Shown piece after piece: positions 1-7,430 of a stretch of DNA of 64,000 nt. Source of the DNA: Gordonia amicalis NBRC 100051 = JCM 11271 (lineage in GTDB: Bacteria > Actinomycetota > Actinomycetes > Mycobacteriales > Mycobacteriaceae); NCBI RefSeq assembly GCF_000332995.1, contig NZ_BANS01000024.1, positions 1 through 64,000 of the forward strand, read 5' to 3'. The notes under the pieces were generated by a model, which saw only the letters and a list, made by a program, of their open reading frames with translations, did no database searches and was not told where the DNA came from. How positions within the stretch are numbered: position 1 is the stretch's first letter; each line of letters starts with the position of its first letter. A program made the translations under genes and the position numbers.

Positions 1-682
1 GCACCGGCGCGTCCGCGCTGGCGTCGCGAATCGTCCCGTCGGGTCCGCCGTCGTCGGCCAACCCGGCCAGCCGGAGCGCCCGTTCGCCGACGGCGCGCGT
101 CTGCTCGGAGATCGTTCCCAGCGCGTCCTCGGTGAGACCGACCGCGTCGCTGTAGACCTTCTCGAGCTTCGGCAGATTCTCCCCGACGACCGGCTGCGCC
201 TTGAGCTTCTCGACGGCCTCGTCACGCCTCTCCGACAGCGACGTCAGGAGACCGGCCGCGACGGCGAGATAGGCCTCGGCGACCTTGCGCAGTTCATCCG
301 GCGAGAACCGGGCACGCAGTTCCTCGATCTCGGCGGGCAGTTCGACCGGCAGGGTCGACAGCTTCGTCTTGGCCTCCTCGAAAAGGGCCAGCGCGGTCGC
401 GCGCGCCTCGTCGATCCTCGCCTGCGCCTCGTCCCGGGAACCAGCGATCTTCGCCTGAGTGGATTCGACAGTCTCCGCAAGCTTCGACTGAGTTGTCCCG
501 ACAGTCTCCGCAAGCTTCGACTGAGTTGTCCCGACAGTCTCCGCAAGCTTCGACTGAGTTGTCCCGACAGTCTCCGCAAGCTTCGACTGGGCCTGTTCGC
601 TCGCCGCCTCGCCACGCTCACGAACCTCGGCCAGCAACGCGGCCACCTGTCCCACGGCTGTCGTCAACGGGTTCTCGCTCAT
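1..682 (-). CDS. HBHA-like surface/coiled-coil protein, C-terminus cut by window edge
   Basis: Only the first 227 codons are in the window; the 3' end lies beyond position 1. The predicted protein is almost wholly helical and charged. It shares phrases with the complete HBHA-like gene at 6395-7177 and with mycobacterial heparin-binding hemagglutinin: an E-I-E-E-L-R segment followed by a D-E-L-R/K-K stretch, then L-T-E-D-A-L-G and E-Q-T-R-A-V-G-E-R. HBHA is a surface adhesin linked to heparin binding and lipid inclusions in mycobacteria. Near residues 32-70 it has 11-residue tandem repeats (see 471-589). The start is the ATG at 680-682. It lies 85 bases after the XRE regulator on the same strand, the Rv0474-hbhA order of M. 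tuberculosis. Whether it has the lysine-rich HBHA tail cannot be seen. Confidence 0.75.
   Translation of the reverse strand, partial: MSENPLTTAVGQVAALLAEVRERGEAASEQAQSKLAETVGTTQSKLAETVGTTQSKLAETVGTTQSKLAETVESTQAKIAGSRDEAQARIDEARATALALFEEAKTKLSTLPVELPAEIEELRARFSPDELRKVAEAYLAVAAGLLTSLSERRDEAVEKLKAQPVVGENLPKLEKVYSDAVGLTEDALGTISEQTRAVGERALRLAGLADDGGPDGTIRDASADAPV
471..589 (-). repeat. 33-bp in-frame tandem repeat in the HBHA-like gene
   Basis: A 33-base unit starts at 471, 504, 537 and 570; three copies are complete and identical and the fourth stops matching after 20 bases. A diverged part copy precedes the first. On the coding (minus) strand each unit is 11 residues, SKLAETVGTTQ. Eleven residues is the hendecad period of long coiled coils, so unit gain or loss would change coil length without breaking the frame. 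Perfect identity suggests recent duplication or ongoing homogenisation. Confidence 0.95.
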
Positions 683-767
683 TCAGCTACTCCTGCCTCA
701 GTTTTCTCGGAACTCGGCTTCTCAGGACTCGGCGATGCTTCGGGCCCACCAGTAGCTGATGACTCAG

Positions 768-1274
768 CTACTCATGGTCTGTCGGGGAGATCGAATTCTC
801 CTTCCGGAAGGATTCGTAGATTTCCAGCAACATCTGTTTCTGACGCTCGTTGATCGAGTCATCTGCGATCAGAGCATCACGGACCGGGCTCGCGGGGCGT
901 TCTTCGAGAATTCCTGCGCGGACGTACAACACTTCCGCGGACACCCGCAGACCCTTGGCGATCTGGGCGAGGACGTCGGCGGACGGTTTCCGCAGTCCCC
1001 GTTCGATCTGACTGAGGTACGGATTGCTGACGCCGGCGCGTTCGGCGAGCTGCCGCAGCGAGACCTTGGCGGCCACACGCTGGGACCGGATGAAGGCGCC
1101 GATGTCCTGGGCCGCATTCGTCACCGCGTCCTGGGCGGCGGTCGCCACCGCCTCCACTGCTTCCACGGCCTCGACCGCCATCGCCGTCGGGCCGTCCTCG
1201 GACACGTGGTCGCCGGACTCGGCCCGGCCGTCCACGACGGCGTCGACGGAAGCCTCGTCCTTCTCGCGCTTCAT
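768..1274 (-). CDS. XRE-family transcriptional regulator (Rv0474-like)
   Basis: A 168-residue protein with a helix-turn-helix of the Cro/CI (XRE) type around residues 65-120, including S-L-R-Q-L-A-E-R-A-G-V-S-N-P-Y-L-S-Q-I-E-R-G. A variable acidic N-terminal segment precedes it and a short tail follows. The same helix-turn-helix phrase is found in M. tuberculosis Rv0474, which stands directly upstream of hbhA, and here too an HBHA-like gene follows 85 bases downstream. I chose the ATG at 1274 because a GGAG lies just before it; an upstream in-frame start at 1388 would add 38 residues unlike the family. A 27-bp motif at 1368-1394, upstream of this gene, recurs before the other HBHA gene, which suggests self-regulation and control of HBHA paralogues (inference). 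Confidence 0.85.
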   Translation of the reverse strand: MKREKDEASVDAVVDGRAESGDHVSEDGPTAMAVEAVEAVEAVATAAQDAVTNAAQDIGAFIRSQRVAAKVSLRQLAERAGVSNPYLSQIERGLRKPSADVLAQIAKGLRVSAEVLYVRAGILEERPASPVRDALIADDSINERQKQMLLEIYESFRKENSISPTDHE

Positions 1275-1367
1275 CACGCTCCGTTCCAGGGGTCGATCAT
1301 CGCGGCGCCCCGACCGGATACCCACTGCCGCACCCGGCCACGCACGCTTTCCCAGTATCGGCGTCGG

Positions 1368-1394
1368 TGCTAGCACGTGCAAGCACACAGCTAA
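1368..1394. promoter_or_regulatory. Shared 27-bp motif, copy A (candidate XRE operator)
   Basis: Reads TGCTAGCA, two bases, TGCAAGCA, then ends in GCTAA. Copy B at 7386-7412 matches at 22 of 27 positions. Copy A lies 94 bases upstream of the XRE gene start and 8 bases past the 3' end of the DUF445 gene. The repeated GCTAGC/GCAAGC core resembles an operator for a multimeric helix-turn-helix protein. Confidence 0.6.
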
Positions 1395-1401
1395 TCCCGT
1401 G

Positions 1402-2760
1402 TCAGTGGAAGATCAGCACCGACGTGGTGTGGATGGCCAGACCGGCGAGCGCACCGACAACGGTGCCGTTGATGCGGATGAACTGCAGATCGCGGCCCAC
1501 CTGGAGTTCGATCTTGCGGCTCGTGTCGTCGGCGTCCCAGCCGCGCACGGTCTCGGTGATGACCGCGATGATCTCCTGCGAATAGTTGGCGGCGATGTGA
1601 TGAGCGACCCGCGCCACCCAGCCGTTCATCTTCTCCTGCAGCGGACGGTCATCGCGAATTCTCGTGGCCAACTGGATGATCGAGTCCGACAAGGTATTTC
1701 GCAGCGTGCTGTTGGGGTCGTCGAGCATCTGCTCGATGACGGCCTTGCCGGTCTTCCATGCGGTCGACGCGGCACCGGTGACCTCGTCACGTCCCACCAA
1801 CTCCATCTTGATGTTCTCGAACTTCGCGATCATCTCGGGATCGTGCTGCAGGTCGTCGGCGAACTTCTCGACGAACTCGTGCATGGCCCGACGCAGTTCG
1901 TGGTCGGGGTCGGAGCGCACCTTGTAGGTGAAGTCGACGAGCTCCCGATGGATCTTGTCGCCGACGAGCGTGTTGACGAACTTCGGCGTCCACTGCGGCC
2001 CGTCGCGGTCGACCACGCGGTCGATGAGGTCCTGGCTGCCGATCGCCCACTCGTGGGCGCGATCGCACAGCATCTGGAAGACCGGTTCGAGACGGTCCTC
2101 GGCGATGAGCTGTTCCAGGATCCGGCCGGTCGGGGGCGCCCACTGCGGTTCGGCCACCCACTTGAGAGCCGCCTGGATGAGCTGTTCGACGTCCTCGTCG
2201 CGCAGCATCTCCGACGCGAGCTGGACCGCACGAGCCGCTTCACCGGAGATCCGCGGGGCATTGCGCGAGTCGGCGACCCACGTCGAGAACCGCCGCGGCA
2301 GGTCGATCTGCTGAGCGCGGTACACCACCACCTCGGGCGTCATGAAGTTCTCTTCGATGAAGCCGCCGAGCTGGTCGCCGATGTCGTCCTTCTTCTTGCG
2401 GATCAGCGCGGTGTGCGGGATCGGGATGCCGAGCGGATGCCGGAAGAGGGCCGTCACCGCGAACCAGTCGGCCAGCGCGCCGACCATGCCGGCCTCGGAC
2501 GCCGCCTGCACATAACCGACCCATGCGGCGACGTCGGTACCGTCCCGGTGCTCGAGGTAGCGGGTGAAGAGGTAGACCACCGCCGCGAAGATCAGGAAGC
2601 CGGTCGCGACCGCCTTCATCTTGCGGAGGTCCCTGCGCCTGCCGGCGTCGCCCGGGTTGTCCCCACCGAATCCAGGGGCGGACGGCGCCTTCGGCACACC
2701 CTCGGGTTGTCCCGCGGCTCCTTCGATGACTGTCGATGCCATGGCACCAGTGTCACCCAT
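1402..2760 (-). CDS. DUF445 family membrane-anchored protein (Rv0473-like)
   Basis: About 452 residues. A hydrophobic segment (A-T-G-F-L-I-F-A-A-V-V-Y-L-F) follows a charged N-terminal tail of about 45 residues and a second hydrophobic stretch closes the C-terminus. Between them are the DUF445 hallmarks: G-A-L-A-D-W-F-A-V-T-A-L-F-R-H-P-L-G-I-P-I-P-H-T and later long helices. Members are inner-membrane proteins of unknown biochemical role. Several starts are possible: TTG 2763, ATG 2760 or ATG 2742, none with a strong ribosome site; I give ATG 2760. It is transcribed away from the TetR gene at 2781, as Rv0473 is from Rv0472c. Confidence 0.85.
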   Translation of the reverse strand: MGDTGAMASTVIEGAAGQPEGVPKAPSAPGFGGDNPGDAGRRRDLRKMKAVATGFLIFAAVVYLFTRYLEHRDGTDVAAWVGYVQAASEAGMVGALADWFAVTALFRHPLGIPIPHTALIRKKKDDIGDQLGGFIEENFMTPEVVVYRAQQIDLPRRFSTWVADSRNAPRISGEAARAVQLASEMLRDEDVEQLIQAALKWVAEPQWAPPTGRILEQLIAEDRLEPVFQMLCDRAHEWAIGSQDLIDRVVDRDGPQWTPKFVNTLVGDKIHRELVDFTYKVRSDPDHELRRAMHEFVEKFADDLQHDPEMIAKFENIKMELVGRDEVTGAASTAWKTGKAVIEQMLDDPNSTLRNTLSDSIIQLATRIRDDRPLQEKMNGWVARVAHHIAANYSQEIIAVITETVRGWDADDTSRKIELQVGRDLQFIRINGTVVGALAGLAIHTTSVLIFH

Positions 2761-2780
2761 CAACCGACTACGCTGGCGTC

Positions 2781-3584
2781 GTGATGGCCAACCGCCCGAA
2801 TCCCGCAGCTGCCGCGCGTGCAGCGATGGCGGCTGCGGCCAACGTGACGCGTGGCCTCGAACAGGTACTGACCACCGTCACCGACACCGGCGCCAAACCC
2901 GACGGCCGCAAGCAGCGCTGGGAGAAGCACAAGCTCGCACGCCGCACCGAGCTCACCGACGGCGTCATCGCCGCGATCCGCGAGCTGGGTGCCGACGTCG
3001 GGATGGACGAGATCGCCGCGCACATCGGGGTGTCCAAAACCGTCCTCTACCGGTACTTCACCGACAAGAGCGACGTCGGGGTGGCGACCACCGTGCGCTT
3101 CTTCGAGACGACGATCTGGCCGCGCCTGACCGAGGCGATCTCCGACGACGTCGACGAGTACACCCTCACCCACACGATCATCGGCGTGTACGTCCACGCG
3201 GTCGACGATGAACCCAATCTGTACCGCTTCGCGCTCGCCAGCTCGCCCACGTCGTCGCCCGCTCCGGCCGACTCGGTTCGCCTGGTGTCGCAGCTGGTCA
3301 TGAGCAGCATCGTGATGCGCATGGCCGACCGGGGCGCGGACACCACGGGTGCGGAACTGTGGTCGCACGCCCTCGTCGGCGGTATCCAGCACGTCGTCGA
3401 CTGGTGGATGACCAGCCGCACGCTCGACGCCGACCAGGTCGTCGACTACCTGACGATGATGGTGTGGAGCGCGATCGTGGGCGTTGCCTCCGTCGACGGG
3501 TCGCGGGATGCCTTCCTCGCCGCTCCCCCACCGCTGACCGAACCCGCGCGCGAGGCACCGTCCGACGCGGGAGGGGGGTTGTGA
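2781..3584 (+). CDS. TetR-family regulator (Rv0472c-like)
   Basis: A 267-residue TetR-type repressor. The helix-turn-helix sits near residues 60-105 (V-G-M-D-E-I-A-A-H-I-G-V-S-K-T-V-L-Y-R-Y-F), after an unusually long basic N-terminal extension of about 50 residues; the rest is a helical ligand-binding domain. The GTG at 2781 follows TACGCT by six bases, the pattern of a leaderless actinobacterial transcript; the next codon, ATG 2784, is the alternative. The gene is divergent from the DUF445 gene, 20 bases away, and its stop overlaps the GTG of the following SDR, so it likely heads an operon with the SDR and PPK2. Its effector is unknown. Confidence 0.85.
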   Translation: MMANRPNPAAAARAAMAAAANVTRGLEQVLTTVTDTGAKPDGRKQRWEKHKLARRTELTDGVIAAIRELGADVGMDEIAAHIGVSKTVLYRYFTDKSDVGVATTVRFFETTIWPRLTEAISDDVDEYTLTHTIIGVYVHAVDDEPNLYRFALASSPTSSPAPADSVRLVSQLVMSSIVMRMADRGADTTGAELWSHALVGGIQHVVDWWMTSRTLDADQVVDYLTMMVWSAIVGVASVDGSRDAFLAAPPPLTEPAREAPSDAGGGL

Positions 3585-4412
3585 GCCGGGTGGCGCTGGT
3601 GACCGGGGGCAGCCGGGGCGTCGGTCACGGCATCGCCCGTGCACTCGTCGACGACGGCTGGACCACGTACGTCACCTCCCGCCACGGCACCGGACCCGAC
3701 GGCGCCCTCGCCCTGCGCTGCGATCACACCGACGACGCCGCGGTGGCCGCGGCCTTCGACGAGATCGCCTTCGAGTGGGCAACTCGACCTCCTCGTCAAC
3801 AACGCCTGGGCAGCGCCCAAGGGATTCGGCGGGTTCTCCGACCCGTTCTGGAAACGCCCGGTCGACGACTGGGACACCCTGATCGGCGTGGGCCTACGCG
3901 CGCACTACGTCTCGTCGGTTCATGCGGCACGCCTGATGACCGAGGCGGGACGGGGTCTGATCACGAACATCTCGTCCTTCGGGTCCCGCGGCCACCTCCA
4001 TTCGGTGCTCTACGGGATGAGCAAGACCGCACTGGACAAGATGGCCGCCGACATGGCCGTCGAGCTGAAGGACACGGGCGTCGCCGCGATCTCGTTGTGG
4101 CTCGGCCTCATCCGCACCGAGTTGCTGTTGTCGCTCGGCATCGACGAGTTCGCCGGTTTCTCGCTGCAGCGAGCCGAGGACCCGGAGTTCGTGGGCCGGG
4201 TCATCTCCCGACTCGCCCGGGACCCGGATCTCGCCGCACACAACGGCCACACCCTCGTCACCGCCGAACTGGGCACCCGCTACGGCATCGTGAACAACGA
4301 TGGGACACCGCCGGATTCGCATCGTGCTGCGTTCGGCGGCGGACCACTGTTCCCACCATCACACCAGGTGGACGTCGACGATCGAATCCCGTCACGAGAG
4401 GACCTGTCATGA
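3581..4412 (+). pseudogene. Short-chain dehydrogenase/reductase, one frameshift
   Basis: The first part reads from GTG 3581 with the Rossmann glycine motif T-G-G-S-R-G-V-G-H-G-I at residues 8-18. Near 3777 the frame jumps by one: the second part continues with L-D-L-L-V-N-N-A-W, the catalytic serine region N-I-S-S-F and Y-G-M-S-K (the YxxxK pair). Skipping one base at about 3777 gives one SDR of normal length (about 276 residues) whose stop overlaps the PPK2 start as ATGA. Both flanking overlaps (GTGA and ATGA) suit an intact operon gene, so a sequencing error is as likely as a real lesion. Substrate is unknown. Confidence 0.8.
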
Positions 4413-5260
4413 GCAAGGGCTGGACGGCACCTGCCGTGGAGGCACTCCGCGCCCGGACGATCGGGCCGATCGCCTCCTTCGACGCCGACTCCACGCCCGG
4501 ATTCGACGGTGACAAGGATTCCGGGGCAGAGCTTCTCGCCGAGCGCGGTCAGACGCTGGCCGCTCTGCAGGAGCTGTTGTACGCCAACGGCCGCACCGGT
4601 GATCACCGGTCGGTGTTGCTCGTGCTGCAGGGGATGGACACCGCGGGCAAGGGTGGCATCGTCCGGCACGTGGGCGGCCTCCTCGACCCGCAGGGGTTGT
4701 CCATCAAGGGATTCGGTAAGCCGACCCCGGAAGAGTTGCAGCACGATTTCCTGTGGCGGATCAACAAGGCGCTGCCACCCGCGGGTCGGATCGGGATCTT
4801 CGACCGGTCACACTACGAGGACGTGCTACCCGTCCGGGTGCACAACCTCGCCCCGAAGTCGGAGTGGGAGAAGCGTTACCACATCATCAACCAGTTCGAG
4901 TCCGAACTGGTCGACAACGGCACCACGATCATCAAATGTTGTCTGGTGGTGTCCAAGGACGAGCAGAAGGCCCGCCTCGCCGAGCGCCTCGACCGGCCGG
5001 ACAAGTACTGGAAGTACCACCCCGGCGACGTCGACGAACGCGCCCATTGGGACGCCTACCTCGAGGCCTACCAGGATATCTTCGACCTCACCGACAAGGA
5101 CTCGGCGCCCTGGTTCGTGATCCCGGCGAACCGCAAATGGTTTGCCCGACTGGCTGTCTGCGAGTTGCTCACCACCGCACTCGCCGGACTCGATCTCGAC
5201 TGGCCGAAGGCGGACTTCGACGTCGAGGCCGAGAAGAAACGAGTCGCGGCGTCGGACTGA
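4409..5260 (+). CDS. Polyphosphate kinase 2 family protein (class III-like)
   Basis: A 283-residue PPK2-family kinase that would transfer phosphate between polyphosphate and a nucleotide in the cytoplasm. It has Walker A G-M-D-T-A-G-K-G-G at residues 75-83 and Walker B F-D-R-S-H-Y-E-D-V near 131. The lid region K-P-T-P-E-E-L-Q-H-D-F-L-W-R resembles class III enzymes, which can phosphorylate AMP and ADP; the class call is from memory of the family and is less sure than the family call. The start overlaps the SDR stop by ATGA. A second PPK2 of another class lies at 37206-38156. Confidence 0.88.
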   Translation: MSKGWTAPAVEALRARTIGPIASFDADSTPGFDGDKDSGAELLAERGQTLAALQELLYANGRTGDHRSVLLVLQGMDTAGKGGIVRHVGGLLDPQGLSIKGFGKPTPEELQHDFLWRINKALPPAGRIGIFDRSHYEDVLPVRVHNLAPKSEWEKRYHIINQFESELVDNGTTIIKCCLVVSKDEQKARLAERLDRPDKYWKYHPGDVDERAHWDAYLEAYQDIFDLTDKDSAPWFVIPANRKWFARLAVCELLTTALAGLDLDWPKADFDVEAEKKRVAASD

Positions 5261-5294
5261 TCCCCTCGCTGCCCGTTCCGCCTCCCGCGGGCCC

Positions 5295-5346
5295 GCTTCC
5301 TTCCCGCTCTGCCACCTCCCTTCCGCTGCTCAGATCCAATAAGCGG
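5295..5346. repeat. Left copy of a flanking repeat pair (mixed direct and inverted)
   Basis: Contains the 14-mer GCTTCCTTCCCGCT (5295-5308), repeated directly at 6265-6278, and the 16-mer CAGATCCAATAAGCGG (5331-5346), repeated as its exact reverse complement at 6274-6289. The two copies bracket the decayed gene at 5377-6177. No transposase is present. It looks like a repetitive extragenic element rather than an insertion sequence end, but copy number in the genome cannot be judged here. Confidence 0.75.
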
Positions 5347-5376
5347 CGAGGAATCCAAGGCGCGCAAGCAAATTCG

Positions 5377-6177
5377 CTACGCAGGAATCCCTGTTCCCGG
5401 TATCAGATCCAAACGGCCGAGCCACGGGCGCAGCAGATCGGGAAGTGAGCCCTCCTCGAGAACCGACCAGGTCCAGCGCACGACCATCACACCGAGCGCC
5501 CTGAGTTCGTCCTCGCGACGCTTCTCCCGGCAGACCCGCCTCGATCATCTGCGCACGACTCCAGGACTCGCCGACGCTTTCGGACAATCCGCTCGCCAGC
5601 GACAGCGCACGCCGCGCGTTGCGGATACCCTGTCGCCGACGACCCGCAAGGATCTGTGCGATCCGGTCGCGATCCGCGCCGGCACGCAGCGCCTGGTCGA
5701 ACGCTGTCAGCGCCTGGGCGAAACTCCCCGCCGCGGCGACATCGACCGCGGTGCGCTCGAGTGATGTCACCAGCATGCCGTCGACCTCGACGAGTTCGAC
5801 GTCGTCCACAGTCGCCGCATGAACGTGCCGATGCCCGAGGACCGAACCGCCCGACTTCTTTCGATTGATGACATGGACGTACTCGATGTCCGGCTTGAGA
5901 AGCGGTAGGCCATGAACTGCCGCCGCCGACGCGTGGCCCAACGGCAGGCGCGGCGCCTCGGCGTACCGGTGGTCGCGACGGCAATGGATTTGAGTCGATG
6001 AAGACGCTGAGCGCCCTCGCGTCCGCCGAAGGCCGGAGATGACCGGACGAAGACGCCGGGGATGAGGCGCAGCAGATCGCCGCCTTTGACGGCGGCGGCG
6101 AGCTGGTTGTCGGAGAACGCCGCATCGAGTGCAGCGCCGCGTCGGACGAGACCGTAGTGGTCAACGGGAAAGAGCAT
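5377..6177 (-). pseudogene. Decayed AbiEi/DUF559-type protein
   Basis: Reading from ATG 6177 gives an N-terminal part (V-K-G-G-D-L-L-R-L-I-P-G-V-F-V) like the AbiEi-type winged-helix domain of actinobacterial DUF559 proteins. Near 5980 the frame changes and continues as H-A-S-A-A-A-V-H-G-L-P-L through E-S-W-S-R-A-Q-M-I-E-A-G-L-P, ending near 5527. After a jump the original frame resumes with R-R-E-D-E-L-R-A-L-G and V-V-R-W-T-W, stopping at TAG 5377-5379. About 60 residues, where the nuclease-like core with its acidic residues should be, are missing. So there is one frameshift and one internal deletion: a real pseudogene. Intact homologues are sometimes annotated as type IV antitoxin-like; no partner gene is seen. 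It is flanked by repeats at 5295-5346 and 6265-6289. Confidence 0.72.
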
Positions 6178-6264
6178 CACTCTCCTTTGACGCACCGGCG
6201 GTCCGATCGGATCCCTGCTCACGCGGAACTCTTCCCGCGCGGACGTTTCCCTCCCGCCGTTGCA

Positions 6265-6289
6265 GCTTCCTTCCCGCTTATTGGATCTG
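6265..6289. repeat. Right copy of the flanking repeat pair
   Basis: Holds the direct 14-mer GCTTCCTTCCCGCT (6265-6278) and the inverted 16-mer CCGCTTATTGGATCTG (6274-6289). Partner of 5295-5346. The bases just after both copies also share a G-A-G-G/G-A-A-T-C-C pattern. Confidence 0.75.
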
Positions 6290-6342
6290 CCGAGCGAGAG
6301 GGAATCCGCGCAGCGCGAAACAAACAACCGAGCGCGAACACG

Positions 6343-6376
6343 ACGACGCCCCCGCTGAACCCAGCGGGGGCGTCGT
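6343..6376 (-). terminator. Terminator after the HBHA gene
   Basis: Perfect 14-bp stem (6343-6356 with 6363-6376, CCCCC against GGGGG inside) and a six-base loop, 18 bases after the HBHA stop on the minus strand. No T-run follows, as is usual at this GC content. Confidence 0.85.
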
Positions 6377-6394
6377 ATCGAGTTGTGCGACTGC

Positions 6395-7177
6395 TTACTT
6401 CGCGGTGGTCGCCTTCTTGGCCGGAGCCTTCTTGGCGGGCGACTTCTTGGCGGGCACCTTCTTGACCGGCGGCACCGACTCGTCCTTGGCAGCCTCGACC
6501 TTCTTGGCCGGCGATGCCTTGGCGGTGCGGGTCTTGGCCTCGACAGTGCCTGCGGCGCCGTCGATCTCCTTGGCCGCGTCGTCGGCCTGCTCCTTGATGT
6601 CGCTGCCGGCCTCTTCGATGGCGACGGCGACGTCCTCGACCTCTTCGCTCACGCGGCCGGCCAGCTTGGCGGCGCGCTCACCCACGAGGCGGGTCTGCGA
6701 GGACACGACGCCGAGGGCGTCTTCGGTGAGGTCGACCGCGTCGTTGTAGACCTTCTCGACGCGAGACAGGTTCTCCTGGACGACCGGCTTCTTGCGCAGG
6801 CGCTCGAGGGTGGCCTCGCCACGCTCGGCGAGCGTGTTGTAGAAGTCGGTGGCCTTCTCGACGTACGGGTCGGCGAGCTTCTTCAGCTCGTCGGCGGTCA
6901 GCTTGCCGCGGATCTCCTCGATCTCGGTCGGGACTTCCTCCGAGAGCGACTCGATGCGGGTCTTGGCCTCGTCGAAGCGGGTCTGTGCGGTTTCGGGCAG
7001 ATCGGTGATCAGGGCCTTGGTCTCGCTGTAGCGGGCTTCGAGACGCGTCTGCGCGGTCTCGGCAGCGGCCTCGGTGCGCTCACGGAGCTCGGTGAGCTTC
7101 TCGGTGACCTGCGCGAACGCATAGTCGCCGGCGCCGACTGCGGCATAGAGGGGGGCGTAATTGCGGGTGGTGGTCAC
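6395..7177 (-). CDS. hbhA: Heparin-binding hemagglutinin-like protein
   Basis: A 260-residue protein with the layout of mycobacterial HBHA: a short N-terminus (N-Y-A-P-L-Y-A-A-V-G-A-G-D-Y-A-F), a long charged coiled-coil middle with E-R-G-E-A-T-L-E-R-L and L-T-E-D-A-L-G-V-V-S-S-Q-T-R-L-V-G-E-R-A-A-K-L, and a lysine-alanine-proline tail (P-A-K-K repeated) after about residue 220. In mycobacteria this tail binds heparan sulfate and is methylated. The acidic, valine-rich stretch between coil and tail is longer than in M. tuberculosis HBHA. The GTG at 7177 is preceded by AAGGAG at seven bases, which fixes the start; the open frame upstream is spurious. A 27-bp motif at 7386-7412 lies about 210 bases upstream. 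Confidence 0.9.
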   Translation of the reverse strand: MTTTRNYAPLYAAVGAGDYAFAQVTEKLTELRERTEAAAETAQTRLEARYSETKALITDLPETAQTRFDEAKTRIESLSEEVPTEIEEIRGKLTADELKKLADPYVEKATDFYNTLAERGEATLERLRKKPVVQENLSRVEKVYNDAVDLTEDALGVVSSQTRLVGERAAKLAGRVSEEVEDVAVAIEEAGSDIKEQADDAAKEIDGAAGTVEAKTRTAKASPAKKVEAAKDESVPPVKKVPAKKSPAKKAPAKKATTAK

Positions 7178-7385
7178 GAGGACACTCCTTCTGTCGGTCA
7201 CCAATCGCGCTGCAGCACATGCGGTCTCGCTGGTCTCGGCGTCGTTGCCGGGCGCATGTCGGGTTGTCGTCGATTCGACGCGATGGTCGGTGTCGCAAGC
7301 CGCCACGATCTTCCGGCTCGTCACCGCGCGAGATGAGAAACCGCGGCACCATCGGTATTGGTGTTTCCGAACTCCAGTATCCACG

Positions 7386-7412
7386 CTGTGCTAGCAATTG
7401 CAAGCATTCTGC
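7386..7412. promoter_or_regulatory. Shared 27-bp motif, copy B
   Basis: Reads TGCTAGCA, two bases, TGCAAGCA, then ends in GCTAA; 22 of 27 positions equal copy A at 1368-1394. It sits between the fadB2 3' end (7431) and the HBHA gene start (7177), so it probably acts on HBHA transcription. The XRE protein at 768-1274 is the natural candidate binder, by inference only. Confidence 0.6.
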
Positions 7413-7430
7413 TAACACCTGTGGTCCACG

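Noticed and set aside
471..589. CRISPR array
   Set aside because: Repeats are contiguous with no spacers and keep the reading frame of a coding gene.
5295..6289. Insertion sequence bounded by inverted repeats
   Set aside because: No transposase or target duplication; the enclosed gene is an AbiEi/DUF559-type pseudogene.
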